A stretch of DNA of 64,000 nucleotides from Sphagnum compactum (GCA_965153455.1 OZ234502.1:8215495-8279494), one strand, 5' to 3'; positions 49,901 through 62,776 are shown, counted from the stretch's first letter. Made by a program: numbers and translations. The notes: generated from the sequence alone by a model not told the origin.

Positions 49901-52900
49901 CTAATTTAGCAAAATGCCCAAACAAAGCTCAAAGTGAAAGGCATAACCACGCACCGCACCCTCACCAGAGGCAAACTCAAGAGGTTCACCTCCAGGATTG
50001 TCTGTCCTGGTGTTGTAGAATATTTTACCTCCCTCAAGCAGCATGCCCTTGTAGTGGATGCACATCACACTGTCTTGCAGAGGGCAATCAATAGGAAATT
50101 CCCCTGGCCAACAAGAAGCCCCACTCCTGTCATTAATTTCACTTGTACCAAGTGATACTTTTCAAACCTAAAATTTGCTGCAGAAATACTACATGTGTTT
50201 TGCATAACCATCTGAATTCCCTAACAGGCCTGCAGGTGTCCTCTTTGCCTTTGGCTATCTCAGTTCACAGATCTCAGTATATGTTCATGCAAGTTTCCAG
50301 ACTTTGAGTATAAGTTGGTGACATCACATTATGTGTGAGAACCAAAGAAGGCAAACCTGTTCCATCTCGAATGCGCCGCTTTATGAGTCCACCGTCTCCA
50401 AACATATCCCGCACCTGTCCCATGGACAATAACAAACATCAGCCATTGTGTATCTTACCAGAATCTGAAGTCCAGACCATTTCACAAACCTGGCTTGATT
50501 GATTCAACTCACTCACCTGGATTAATTGAATCAGCTCCACCTCAAACTCCAGTTCTTCAGCCTCTGGTGGGACATTTAGATTTAGGGAATATGATGCAGG
50601 GCTGCAATATGGACGTGAGATGTAGATCAAGGCCTTCTCATTCCTGGTCATTGTTCCTATTGCCTTCTCTAACTCTTCTGGAAGCTGCAAAACACAGGGC
50701 ACAGTGTTCATTAAGTTTCTAGGTCTCAGGGTAAAACATCTCCTTCAAGTTTCTGTGACTAGCTTGCAACCTATCTGGCCACTTGGGCATATCCCAAACA
50801 GTGCATTGGAGTGATCTGCTGGACAGAATAGAAGAAACTGAAAACAGAGTTTGTTTACACATGCACCTCCTCCTTGCCAAAAGTAAGATGAAGTGGATCA
50901 CCCTCTTTCTGGGAGAAAAATGTTGGGCCCCCCAGTACTCTTGCAGTAATCCTGGTCATCATGCGACAATGGTTTCAGATGCTAAACTCTCATGTCGTGT
51001 AATTCTTCAAGGAAAGCTGTGCAGATAGCATGTAGTACCTTAGCAACACAAAAAGATGCCTGCTTGTTTACATACAAGAGGACACCATCTGCAGGACAAC
51101 AAAGTTTTCCCATGTCAAACCACTCCATTGTGACAAACTGCTCTAATATATAACTGATGTAACACTCACCATATATTCACCTCATAAGGAGCCCGAGGTG
51201 TTTCCCAGCCCTCCCCATCTCTCAAGACCTGTAACACAGCGATTCAATTAACCACCACAACCTCAAATGTAGCAAAAGGTTGATATGTCTTGACCTGGAT
51301 TTACGGAGCACAACTATGACAAGGGGCAGTAGCTGCTAGACAAAGCTGCTCTTATACATGACTGCAACCTAGGCAGTCAACCTCTCTCTCTCTCTCTCTG
51401 ACCTGGCTTCTATGTGTGCAAACAAAGGCAATAAATTTACTTCCAGATGTATATTCCACTGAAGCTCTTTTTCTATAATATTCAGAGAAGTCTTGATGCA
51501 TGGCAGCCCTGACCAATGTAATCAACCTGACGAAGACTGCCCATGACATAAGCTCAGAATTGAAGTCATGAATGAGTGCAGTATTACCAGTTTGGTCACA
51601 CCGAGGTCATCTTTAAGCACCTGCAACAATGCACCCCATTGCACAGCTAAGAAAAGGACAATGACAATTGCATGTTTCCAACAACAATCATTTCTTGTTC
51701 CCTCAATCTCTCTGGCATCCATGTAGGAACATGTTGCTAAAAGCAGAGTGTTCCGTTGCTATCCAGGATATGCAGGAAAACAGGGCTGAAATCTCAACTC
51801 ACCTTCACTTTCTGAAAGTCGAGCAACTCAGTCTCAAAGAACAGATCTTCACCCTTTGGAAAGTTCTCCGCAACAGTCACAGGACACTCTGGATCAGCAT
51901 AGTGCAGATCAGGCCTTATTTTCAGCTGCAAATTGCAAAACAAGACACTATTTAGGATCATAGTTGAAGAGTTTCCAGTTCCCAGTTCCCAGTTTTCATA
52001 CTAGTGCTTCCTTATATGTGAAGCAGCTAATATGACCCAATTTGACCACAGAAACCAGTGGCCCCAATCTAAGTACAAAGTCAAGCATCTTGCCACTTTC
52101 TTGCAATTGCCACCGTTACTGCATTCCCATAGTTGTCAGCATCAAAACTATGAAGCACATGTTTTGAGCCTCCAAGAAGTTCTAGTGGTAAAATAGAAAA
52201 GATGAATGTTCCAGAAGCACTTGAGAATGAGAGGAGGTTGCAGTGAGTACCATGGCTGTTTCACCTTTCAACATGGTAGGAAGACCTTCCTCCCATCCAG
52301 CTATCATTTTGCTCTTGCCCAGAACCATCCTCAGGGGAGCTCCCCTTCCTGTAATCACAATTTCCAAGAGGCTTCAAACACTGATTTCAACAGCTATCAG
52401 TACACAATCATCTGATCCTTCTTTACTGCTGACAACAGGAAAGGAATGACAGCAAGCACTTCATATGTGCGACACTGCCAAGAAACTCCACAACAACACT
52501 TTGAAGCTAACATATCAAGATGAGAGTGGTCACAACCTTATGAGTCTCACTCACAATTTGTCAGACCATCACCCTTGATCATGAATAACAGTGACAAGCT
52601 GCCCATGACTCTCCACTGACTTCATCAGCTCCTCACAGTGGCTGTAGATAGGTATACAAAACGATTATACAGACAGCTGCAAAATACACATTCTCAAGCA
52701 ATGCTACAATCCTTGTGAGCAGAGGTAGGAGACTGGTTGAGACCCATACTTGATGGATGGGAAGGGAGCGGAGAAATCTCACCTCCATGATCAGCTCGTG
52801 ATGATTCCACAACAACTCCCTCTGTTGTTCTTGTAATATAGTGGAAGATAACCTGCAAAACAGAACATGAATGGTCCCAAATCAGTCATGAAAAACCTAG

Positions 52901-54133
52901 AGAAAGGTAGAAGAAACTAAGCATATGTCTCTATGAGATTGCAGAGAAAAGCTCCCTCCATGCAAGAAGATGAAGGCAACCATTGTGTCAATTCCAGCAA
53001 AAACAAAAACTAACATGACAACTAACTAAGTACAGCAAAGTGCTCAATGCAAGCAGTGTAGCCAGAGATTGCTCAAGAATACAATCAGGAGAGAAAAGCC
53101 ATTTTGTGTTCCAAATGAAAGACAAAAGCCAACTGACTGACCAAGGCTATTCTGAGTGAAGAAGCTTGGCAAGCTGCAAGGACATCACAATTTCAGGATA
53201 CCAAAAACAACATTCTGATTCAATCATAAAGATTTAAACCCTAATCTCTGAGTTCAGATTTTTGTTCCGTCAAGCTGCATTCAGGGATGTGGAGAAATGC
53301 AGAAAGAGAATTGAAAATATGCTTTGTGTTCCAAATGAGAAAGACAAAAGCAAACTGACTGACCAAGGTTATCTTGAGTCAAGAAGCTCAGCAAGCTGGG
53401 AGGACATCACAATTCCAGGATACTGAAAACCAATCTTCTGACTCAATCACAAAGATTCAAACCCTAGTTTCTGAGATCAGTTTTTAAAATGTCAAGCTGC
53501 ATTCTCGGATGTGGAGGAATGCAGAAAGATGGTTGAAACTATGTTTTTTGTTCCAAATGAAAGACACACAAACCAACTGACCAAGGCTATCTTGAGTGAC
53601 GAAGCTCAGCAAGCTGTGAGGACATCACAATTTCAGGATACTGAAAAACAACCTTCTGATTCAATCGCAAAGATTCCAACCCAAATTTCTGAGATCAGAT
53701 TTTTGTGATGTCAACCAGCATTCAGGGATGTGGAGGAATGCAGAAAGAGGGTTTTGAAACTATGTTTTCTGGATGGATATGAGCTCTGTAGCAGAAGATC
53801 AGAGAGGGGGTGTCGTTCTCTTTGGAAATTGTGGAGATTTTCTTGTGAAATCCAATCCTCCGTTACTCACCTGATCACCTTCTTTTGGATGTTTACTTCC
53901 CTCACCAGGTCTCAACACCGCCTTCATCAAGCCTCCAGGACCAATTTCTCTCTTCTTCCTGCAAAGCATTAACAGGCTGAGAAAGGGCAAACTAAGCAAA
54001 GCACGAAACTCTGAACCAAGAAGAAGAAAAGGAGTAAACAAGTCCACTCGTCAGAACAATGCGGCACATACTTGGGGGTTGCCTTGGCACCAGACTTTTT
54101 GCCTTCAACGCGGTTCAATCCGTCCTCTCCCAT
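46973..54133 (-). CDS. PAS1: PASTICCINO1 (FKBP72) multidomain immunophilin
   Basis: ER-associated FKBP/TPR scaffold; in Arabidopsis it organises very-long-chain fatty-acid elongase and affects cell division. About 635 aa from 21 exons: 54133-54072, 53958-53871, 52852-52783, 52348-52251, 51925-51803, 51620-51588, 51228-51181 (or to about 51170), 51094-51045, 50939-50867, 50684-50517, 50414-50357, 50103-49955, 49659-49562, 49242-49173, 49021-48962, 48569-48513, 48346-48278, 48096-48019, 47829-47728, 47599-47528, 47242-46973. N-terminal basic stretch (TPKKKKREIGPGGLMKAVLR), three FKBP-like domains (about 50-150, 155-285, 285-395), TPR motifs (GNRLFKEGKFELAKTKYDK, NTFLLNVAACYHKLGEY, VKALYRRGMAFTETGDFDEA), then RKQFKGLFDKRPGE and a variable tail ending GKCAIL. 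Introns after 48513 and 48019 use GC donors. Exon 7/8 is 2 nt short in an AT run and exon 9 has one extra T, so the frame breaks as written. Confidence 0.93.
51379..51400 (+). repeat. (CT)n run in PAS1 intron
   Basis: CTCTCTCTCTCTCTCTCTG-type run within the intron between exons 6 and 7. Confidence 0.85.
52480..52680 (+). repeat. Dispersed repeat copy 3, in PAS1 intron 3
   Basis: Carries the phrases ACACTTTGAAGC, CTTATGAGTCTCACTCAC, TCATGAATAACAGTGACAAG, CTTCATCAGCTCCTCACAGT and GTAGATAGGTATAC in the same order as the 33-kb copy. A further fragment near 52925-53005 (TCTATGAGATTGCAGA, TCCAGCAAAAACAAAAAC) belongs to the left part of the same family, in intron 2. Confidence 0.65.
53100..53770 (+). 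repeat. Tandem array, 221-bp unit x3, in PAS1 intron 2
   Basis: GTTCCAAATGA recurs at 53107, 53328 and 53550 (periods 221 and 222); a fourth copy is cut off near 53770. Each unit also has ACCAAGGCTAT-TTGAGTGA-GAAGCT, GGACATCACAATTTCAGGAT and GGGATGTGGAG-AATGCAGAAAG. Units are about 85-90% alike by eye. One unit is open for 65 codons, but the frame is not kept between units. Confidence 0.9.
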
Positions 54134-54281
54134 CTCTCCCCCCGAGTCACAGCAAAAGGAAGGAAGAAACAATACCAACCTCTTCCACACGCGCCCCTCA
54201 GCAACTACTAATCTTCCTCGGGAACAAAAAGAAACATACTACAACAGGAAAGAGATGGGAAACTGATCAAGGGCTGGTGGA

Positions 54282-54295
54282 AGAGAGAGAGAGAG

Positions 54296-54330
<35 letters not shown>
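54282..54330 (+). repeat. (GA)n repeat in PAS1 leader or promoter
   Basis: AG/GA dinucleotides interrupted once by ACACAC, 150-200 bp upstream of the PAS1 start (on its strand a CT run). A second uninterrupted run lies at 54619-54651. CT/GA runs are common in plant 5' UTRs and bind GAGA/BPC-type factors; any role here is inference. Confidence 0.9.
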
Positions 54331-54331
<1 letters not shown>

Positions 54332-54615
54332 AAACGGAAACCGGAAAAGAAAATGCGAAAATAATTCTTTCAAACTTCAGGTTGAGAGGGAAGTATTTTC
54401 GAAAGAAAAGCGACAACATAATCAAGCTGAAGAGAAGAGAAAAAAAAAGGAGACCAGCAAGCATGAGGAGGAAAAGACGAGCACTCCTGCAAACACCGGG
54501 GCTCTTGCCGCTGCAGCAGCCACAGCCTGCACACAAGGCGAAAATCGAGCGAGACGAAGTTCACTTCATGGGAACAACGTTCTCATTGTTCACACTCGTT
54601 CGCATCGACGAAGGC

Positions 54616-54618
<3 letters not shown>

Positions 54619-54651
<33 letters not shown>
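54619..54651 (+). repeat. (GA)n repeat
   Basis: About 16 GA units, about 500 bp upstream of the PAS1 start. Confidence 0.95.
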
Positions 54652-54655
<4 letters not shown>

Positions 54656-54799
54656 CCCACTGTTTTTTTTCGGCAAACAAATTGGGAAAATATTTGGAAA
54701 TTTTCTTTTTTCTGGTTTAAATTCGACTAATTTTGCTAGATTTTTGGAAAATTCGCCAAATTCTCCATATGAAAAAATTGAAAAAAAGAACCCTGTTCA

Positions 54800-55300
54800 T
54801 CGCAGGGTTTTTTTTCCTGGCTAAAGATAGCCAGTGGGAGATTTTTTTTCAAAATGGCTAAAAGTGTTTATTGAGGGGTTTTATTGTCCCCAAATTTTGA
54901 AAAACATATTTAAATTGAAGAATCGCCATACTTCTCTAGTGAGTGCTAGCAGATAGCCAAAATTTGAATGATGCTTAAACGTTTTTACTTTTATATATGG
55001 AATTAAATTTGGCTAAACTGTCTTATGGATGATTGCCACTTCAGCTGATCCCACTTCAGCTGTGATGGCAATCAGCAATTTTGTGATGTAGCCAAAGTGA
55101 CAATCAGCCACAGGAAGATTTAGCCAAATTTGGCTATAAACAAGATTTAAAAATACAAAATTTTAATCACCATTTCATATTTTTGGCTGCTGACCATAGG
55201 TACAACTATCTGGTGATTTTAAAAAACTTTTTTCTCTTCTTTTTGGATTTCTGAAATTCACACTCAATTATAATTTCGCTATTTGGCAAAATTTAATCAC
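54800..55300 (+). repeat. AAATTTGGCTA-family element, copy at 55 kb, with inverted arms
   Basis: Starts with GGGTTTTTTTTCCTGGCTAA and ATAGCCAG, the same start as the 36.6-kb copy. At 55005-55135 two arms face each other: AAATTTGGCTAAACTGTCTT, ATGGATGATTGCCACTTCAG on the left; in reverse from the right, AAATTTGGCTAAATCTTCCT, GTGGCTGATTGTCACTTTGG. The centre, near 55070, has a duplicated CCACTTCAGCTG. Confidence 0.75.
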
Positions 55301-58300
55301 GAAAAAAAGGGGCTGCTCCCATTTGTTTGCATTGGAAGAGAGAGAGAGAGAAAGAGATCCAATTGTACATTTCATCTCATTTTCATGTTTCTCACCAAAT
55401 GGAATTCCTGGCCATGCTCTTTGGAACCTTCTGGACGCAGTCCCCAACTAAAATATGCAAGCCAAATCTATCCCTTTTTCAAATCCCATTTGACCAAAAT
55501 GGGGTGTGTGATAGCCAGAAGGTGGGAATTTATTTATTGTTAATTAATTAATTAACTAATTAACCAACAATTTTTAGAAGGTGGGAAAAATTAAAGTGCA
55601 TATTTTTCTACTTATAAAAAGCCACAATAAAATATAGAAAGGTGGAATTAAACTGCATCTCTTTCCGCTTATGAAAAACCGAAAAAAGACCATAGCTTTT
55701 AGTGTTGGGTTTAGTGATAATCCCCACCGCATTTTTTTTCCCCAAATTTTTTCATATATGTTTTCCTCTAAAATATTGGCAAAATTTGTTGAAATTACAC
55801 AATAAGTTTTTCTCCCATGAGCACTAAGGAAGAACTTTGCATGGGGTGTTAGAGTAGATTGCCCCATGCACGGTAGGTGGGCCTCTATGGGTGGTTATCA
55901 CATCAAAATAGTGTGCAAGTTAATTTCCCCCACACTCATCAAAACATAAGAAACATCCTTAATTCTCATTCTAATAAATGAGAATTAACTAAATGTCATC
56001 ACATGGGCTAATCATGGTGATTAATTAATTAAAGATAATCATATTTGTTTGCTGATCCTTTTAGGGAGCACTTTTGTCTTGAGCATAAATTTACAAGGCC
56101 AAACTCCATTTCACACTATATAAAACCAAAATTTATCCAAATCATATTTTATTGTTCCTTATAGCACTAGTAGTGGAGTAACACCATTAGGCTTATGTGA
56201 TCACAGATTTGTTAGTTGTGATCATTAGTAGGTAAGTAGGGTAGATAGGTTGATGGGCAAAGACATAAGGGCTCAGAGCTTTTTGCAGCCAAACCTTCAA
56301 CTTTGATGATCTTGGTGTCCAAAGAGAAGTTGTAGACTAGGAGTGGCTGCACCCATGGTTGTTGAAATTGCCTAATTTGGTTAAGAATTGAGCAAGATAT
56401 AAGCATTCAAAGTAGGGCCCTTTAAACTAGAAAAAGTCTCAAACAAAGACTTGTCATTCTCATGACAAACACTGCACATGCACACTTGACATTAGTCCAA
56501 GATTTGACTCTTGATAAAATTGGATGAATGCGGATTCCAATTAATTATTGATACAAAATTGTTCATCATACATCGATGGGTGAAATAAAAATTTCAAACC
56601 CACTTTGACATTTCAAGTTAGGATGATGGGTAAAAGTTTGTTTGTTTCAACCTAAAAATTTCCTAAGCAAGTTGAACCTGCCAATTGAATGCCTTATGTG
56701 CTTTCAACTCATATGCCAACATGATTTTTAAAACTACCTAGTGTTTGGTCCTTTCACTCTCCTCTTTCGTGGTGTTTGTGTTGACAAGCATGTGCAAGCA
56801 TTGTTGGGTGTAAATGATGGTGGGATGTTTGTCATGGACTTCATTACTTTTCATGAAGTTCTTTGTTATTTTGTCTAATGTTATTTTTGTTGTTTTTCAT
56901 AATTGAACTCTATAGTATTGATGGATGTTGGTTTGTTTTCTTGTAGGTTGAACCCAAAAGGCATTGAGTGTCATTGGTTTTCTTTTGTTGTAAGTCAAAC
57001 CTTCCTCCTAGTTAGGCCCATGGTTTTTTTTTGTTGCGAGTTGAACCCACTTGAGCCCACAACCTATCTCTCTTGGCTTTTATTGTTATATTGGTTACAT
57101 TATATTACAAGTTCAACCCATATGAGCCCATAACCTCTCTATTTATTTTCATTTTTGTTGTTATGTTTATTGTATTTATGTTTCATGTCAAATGCATATG
57201 AGCTCACATCTTTTTTTTCTCTCTTGGATTTCATTGTTTTGTTGTGTTGTAAACTTTGATCTTTCTTTTCTTTAAGTCCAGCCCAAATTTAGTTGTTCAT
57301 ATCTCTTTTCTAATTGAACTTCGACCTAAACCCTCACATTTTTTTTCTTTGTTTTTTAATTCAAACTTCGAACTAAGTACTCACATTTCTCTTTCCTAAT
57401 TGAACTTGACCCCACATGCTTGCATTTCTCTCTTTTCCAACCAAACCTAGACATAGATGCTTTAACCAAGCTCCTTATTTTTTAGTTGATTTCAAACTAG
57501 CTATTCACATTTTTTTTCGTCTCTTCTAATTGAACTTAAACCTACATGCTTGTATTTCTCTATCATTTTTCTAATTAACCCAAACCCAAATGCTTGCATC
57601 AAGCTCTCTTTTTTCTAGTCAAACTTAGAACTAACTATTCACATTTCTCTTTCTTTCTTCTAATCAAACCCAAACCATCTTTCTTTTTCGTATCTTTATT
57701 TTTTAGATGGACCTGAAACTTAGAATATACACACATTCTTGTAATCAAACCCCTTTCTCTTTTTAGTTTGCATGATTTTTTAAACACATGTTTTTTTATC
57801 CATGTGTTTTTTTTCTAAACACATTTTCCTAACCCGCATGTTTTCTTTTTAAACATCTTTGATTCATATGTTTTCTCTAAACACATTTTTCTAATTCACA
57901 TGATCTTTCTTAAAAACTTTTTTTGATTTATTTGTTGTTTTCTTAAATATTTTTTTTTTCATGATTTTCCTTTACATTTTTGGTCAAACCCATTTTGTCT
58001 GTCTATAAATGTTTAAATAATTCCTCTTCTCTTTTTTGATATTGTTGGTTGAACCCCTTTGTTTTTTTATCAAACTTATCCATTCCCATCCCATCCTTGT
58101 TTATTGTTGATCAATTCATTTCAAGCCTTGCAACCTTACTGTAATGTTGTCACAACCTTAACCTTCGGCTCATAACCAAGATTAGGGTAAGACAAAGAGG
58201 AAATGAACCAAGAAGTCTCAAGGTAAGAAAGAAGCTTAGAACATTGAAAGAGTGAACATAAAACATTCTTGGAGTTCTTGGGATGAACTCTCACTTTGGG

Positions 58301-60470
58301 AGTTGAAAGTTCCAATGTGTTTTGAATTTTTGGGACAAAACTAAAGGGGTAAACCCTGTGCAAGTCAAAAGTTTTTTATACCATTCTTGGGTTTTCCTTG
58401 TGCCCTGCAAATCAAAATGTATGTCAAAATCCACAACAAGACAAATTGTAAGTTTTGGATGTTTGCATTCAAAGAACCACCATGAGTTTTTAGGTACACT
58501 AGATCTAAATGGTAGAGGGCAAGTTTGAGTATTTTTGTGACCTTCAATTATCATAATGTTATAGATAATCCGCATTGTTGCATGTTTACAATATAAGCAA
58601 TAAGAATTTGATCCTCTTCAAATGTCAACACACCTAGTCTATTAGATTTTTTAGTTTTAGTTTTAAAGGGATGTTCCAATGTTTGTTGACCTTCCTAAAG
58701 GATTACCTTTCTTTCCACTTCATCCATGACCTATTATAATTGTTCATCTATCCATGTAATTTTTATTTTTGTAAGAAGGGTCTTGTTCACTTTTGCAAAT
58801 TTTTGTCTTGGTTGGATTCATGTTGAGGAGGTTAAAAGTTTTGGCATACTAAGGTGTTCATTTTTTGGTGTCACAAGGGCAGTTTGGGGGGGGGGGGTGT
58901 TTGCCTTTAAGTTTGGTACAATATGTGTTGAGATATGATTGAAAATTATAGAAAGGACTCATTTAACTAATCTATAACATTTGTAGAATGAAATTTGAAA
59001 TTTTGGAAATAAAATGTCATCATTTCATTACAAGGTGGACTTTTAAAGTGATGTAACATCTTTTGTTATAGTCCATAAAAAACATTTATGGACTTTTATT
59101 ACATAATAAACATGTGTGAAATGTTAATTTTTTTCCTAATATGATTGTGAGGGTATTGTGATGTTAAACTAAGGGTTTATAAGTAAGTTTAATATTTTAA
59201 TTTATCAAGATTTTGTAAGATTGCCAATAGTCTATAAAGTCCATGATTTATTAAAATGAAAAATTTACGGATTATTGCTTTGTAAAAAACGACATTATTA
59301 CCCCACATAACAATGGCCAATTATAAAAATTGAAAAAAATCATGTTTTTGTTTTTAACTTTTCACTTAATTAATCAAATCAAAACATGTGTCACAATTTA
59401 AAAACTTGTAAGTTTAAGTTTTAGGTATTCCACTTGCCTCCTACTTTCAAATGGACAATTTAACATTGCCAAAACATTAAATATTAAATATTAAATATTA
59501 AAAGAATAAATAAATTGTGGACTTCGCATGTGCCACTATTGATGCCACTTTAGTTTGCTAAGACTTTAGATTTTCTTGGTCCTTAGTTAAATTTGATTAA
59601 TCCAACAACTTAGTTTTTTACAAAGAGGGACATGTTTTTGACCTAAATCTAGCATATTATTCCTTCTCCTTCAGATACATTAAACATCATGCAAACCTTT
59701 AGCAAGTGGGTGGTTCTCCCACTAGTGGTATTTCATCACATTTTTTGAATTCATTCCAAGAATACAAAATGTTAATTAGATAATTAAAGGATTCAAAAAC
59801 ATGTTCTTTTATCATTACATTAAATAAAATGGTATTCCCAAAATTTGTAAAATCTATCCAATCAAAATTTTCATAGGTTGTTTTTATGTAGGTTGTCAAT
59901 TTGTGTGTATAACATTTATATTATGTAGCATGTTAAAATTTGTAATTTCGCACTTTGTTTACATTATTTTTAACTTATGAAATAGTTTGTGTTACAATTA
60001 TAGATTGTTGTATCTATCGATAATAAACATACTTGCTAAACTTTTCTTTGAGAACTATGTCTATGTATTCAATTTTACATTCATCAGATTGGTGTTCTAT
60101 TTTCACATGTATGTTTTCCACTTTTAATTGTGGATTTAATCATGATGCACCAAAAATTAAAAGCTTTATGAAGTGCTAGGGCTTTACTTCTATATTTGTT
60201 GAGTAGATTAGACCTGCTTTAAATAATCACTTGAGAGAATTGAATTCTTTTGGAATGAGTTTGACTTTCTTTGTTCAAAATTATGATGTTTTTTTTTTGA
60301 AGGGTACTGCAAAGTGTAAGGATCTCCTTGCTAATCATTAGGTTGTTCAATAATTTGGGTTGCTAGGATCCCAATACATGTAACAATGTGTTTTTTGATG
60401 TTTAAGCTTAATTTTTCTTTTTATGCTTATGATTTAAGAGTGCATTGTAAGTTAGAAGTTTAGGGCATTT
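55301..60470. other. Long A+T-rich intergenic tract
   Basis: No gene recognised. 57150-58000 is pyrimidine-rich on the plus strand, with a degenerate phrase family (CTAATTGAACTT-ACC-ACATGCTTGCATTTCTCT, and ATGTTTTCTTTTTAAACA near 57780-57960) repeating every 50-120 bp. A 13-base TTAATTAATTAAT run lies near 55541, a run of 10 G near 58890, and ATTAAATATTAAATATTAAA near 59482. Confidence 0.4.
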
Positions 60471-62776
60471 CATTCATAATAACACATTTTGGGTTTTGCA
60501 ACTGACCTTTACAACTACATACTAATTAGAAAGGACATATGTGACTAGTGACTAGTGAGTTGTTAAACTCATGTTGTTTCACCCATTTAGTCACAAGGGA
60601 CGTTGAGTTGCAAAGCTCAATTGTTTTAATGACTAAAATTTTATTTTATTTTATTTATAATAATGAAGTTCCATGTCATCATTAACTTTGACATGATGTG
60701 TAAAGTGCATGCCATCTTAGCTAAGTTGTTTTATTCAATTAAATGTTATAAAAGACACTTTGATGGATGGATGACAAGTGTCCAACATCTATAAACATGT
60801 TATGAATCATTGCACATGACCAAAAGTCAACCTAGCTTTATAACCTAGTTAGGTTAGGCAAACTAGCCTAATTCACTTAACTAAAAGTCAACTTAGTTTA
60901 ACTTAGTTAGGTTAATTACCTATGCTAGGCAACCTAGTTTAGGTGGCATAAATTAAAAACAAAGGTCGGAGTCCTAACCCAAGAAGCTTGACTTAACCCA
61001 AGTGGCTTAAGTATCATAGGTTGTAAGAATGAAGATTTAAACCCCTCACCTTCACTTTGGGGTTCAAATCCTCATCCATTGCACTACCATATTTTTTTAT
61101 ACTAATTATATTTAACACAAAGTTATAAAGCTCAAAATGTTTAGCTTTGAATTAACCTTGGCCACCTTAAGTTGACCTAGGTCAACCTACCTACTACCTA
61201 ACAATTTAGCCTAGACTTAGACCTCTTTAGGTTGATTTACGATGAACTAGTTTATTAACTTATACTACTTACTAATTTAGCTTAGGTTAATATAGGCTTC
61301 TTAGGCTAAAAGAAATCTAGGAAAATTATGTCACATTTAGTTGCATTTAGTTGCATAAATTCAAAGTGGTTACAAATTTGAATGAAGCTACTCAGATTGA
61401 CTTGGCAAAAAACTTAAAATTAGGGATCTAGGCAAACCTATATAGGTTAACTTACTAGTAAGGTAACCTATTCTAGGTATATTTTAAAAATACTAAATGT
61501 AGCAAATGTTTTATGTTTAGTTAAATAATTTACAAGGTAACCTATATTATGAAGTAGGTTTTTACTAAGTAGTCTACATATATAAGTTAATTTAATAGGT
61601 GTGTTAACTTAAATTAGTGTGTTAAATAGTTAAAAAGTCAAATAGTTATGTGTCACCTTTCTCAAAAGGACTATTAATATTGTAATCATAATTACAAGTT
61701 AACAATAAATTATTTAATACACATACACATGCATGTGAATTCAAGACTTTAAAAACCTTATGACACACACAAAAAATGGCATGTCATGACAAATATTGAT
61801 GCCATAAATCCAAGACACACAAAAACTCATGGTGTGACAAAAAATTATGGATTTCCATGAAAACTTATGACACCTTGTTGCCAAATGACATGCCATATCA
61901 TTATCACATGAAAGATTGAACCGTTATTAATTGCAAAGGACAACAATATTTTCAACTAGTTAATAAATGAGATTAATTCATCAAATCAATGACATGAATC
62001 ATGATGTTGACAAATAAGATCACATCATCTTGTTGGCATATAACATGCCATGTCATCATCATGGGAGATTGAGTCATCATAAGTCACAAAGGTGGATGGG
62101 TCTTGCAACTAACTAATTATAATTATAGTTGTAGAACCATGACATCACATGATGTTTCCATGGCCTTTGCAACTACATAATGAATTTTGTGACTAAATAG
62201 TACAATTGTAATAAAAAATGACAATAGTCATTTTTGTGACTTGTCAAAAAACCCATAATGTGTTGTTGATTTAAATTTTAAATTCAGACATTGGTGTCCA
62301 TTAGCTCGAGGCAAAAACAAAACCTTTAAAAATAATTGGCATATAAATCTAATTAACGCACCTTATGAACTTTTGCCACATGGCATGTATCCAAAAAAAA
62401 AGATATTGTAAATTGTCATTATTCACATGACCAATTAATAAAGAAAAATTCATTGAATGTCACGACTCATAAGGTTTTGCAACTACTAGTCAACCTTGTT
62501 GCCACATGGCATGCCATATCAACATCACTAGATCTTAAGTTGTTATTATTCACCAAGAGTTAAAAGAATCAACAGAATTTTATTATTACCTAATTTTGGA
62601 CAATTTTTAAATATATTTTTAAAATTTTGATATTTGAGCAAAAACCATCGAATCGTGCTATCGACTATCCTTTGCAACTAGGCAATCATTAATGTGAATA
62701 TGTAGTTACAATTATAGTAAAAAAAGACACTAATCATTTTGTTAATCGATTGTAAAACCCAAGATGTGTTGTAGTG
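60471..62776. mobile_element. Possible CACTA-like element or nested relatives
   Basis: Right end read in reverse is CACTACAACACATCTTGGGT then TTTACAA (62749-62776). The left end has AACACATTTTGGGTTTTGCA (60481-60500), and an internal third copy in reverse near 62252-62275 is CAACAACACATTATGGGTTT. CACTA elements begin CACTACAA-type. The interior has no transposase that I can recognise and contains decayed repeats: GCCACATGGCATG-like phrases at about 61880, 62032, 62371 and 62495, and TTAGGTTAACCTAG-like phrases at 60840-61640. Boundaries are uncertain and the left terminus lacks a clean CACTA. Confidence 0.35.

Noticed and set aside
53511-53708. 65-codon open frame in PAS1 intron 2
   Set aside because: It is one unit of the 221-bp tandem array; neighbouring units are not open in the same frame.
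46973-54133. ROF1/FKBP62-type immunophilin as an alternative identity
   Set aside because: The signature sequences (KKKREIGPGGLMKAVLRPG, LGKSKMIAGWEEGLPTM, RKQFKGLFDKRPGE) match PASTICCINO1, not ROF1.
54079-54720. 213-codon plus-strand open frame
   Set aside because: It is antisense to PAS1 exon 1 and owes its length to GA dinucleotide runs (reading as Arg-Glu repeats); low complexity, no domain.
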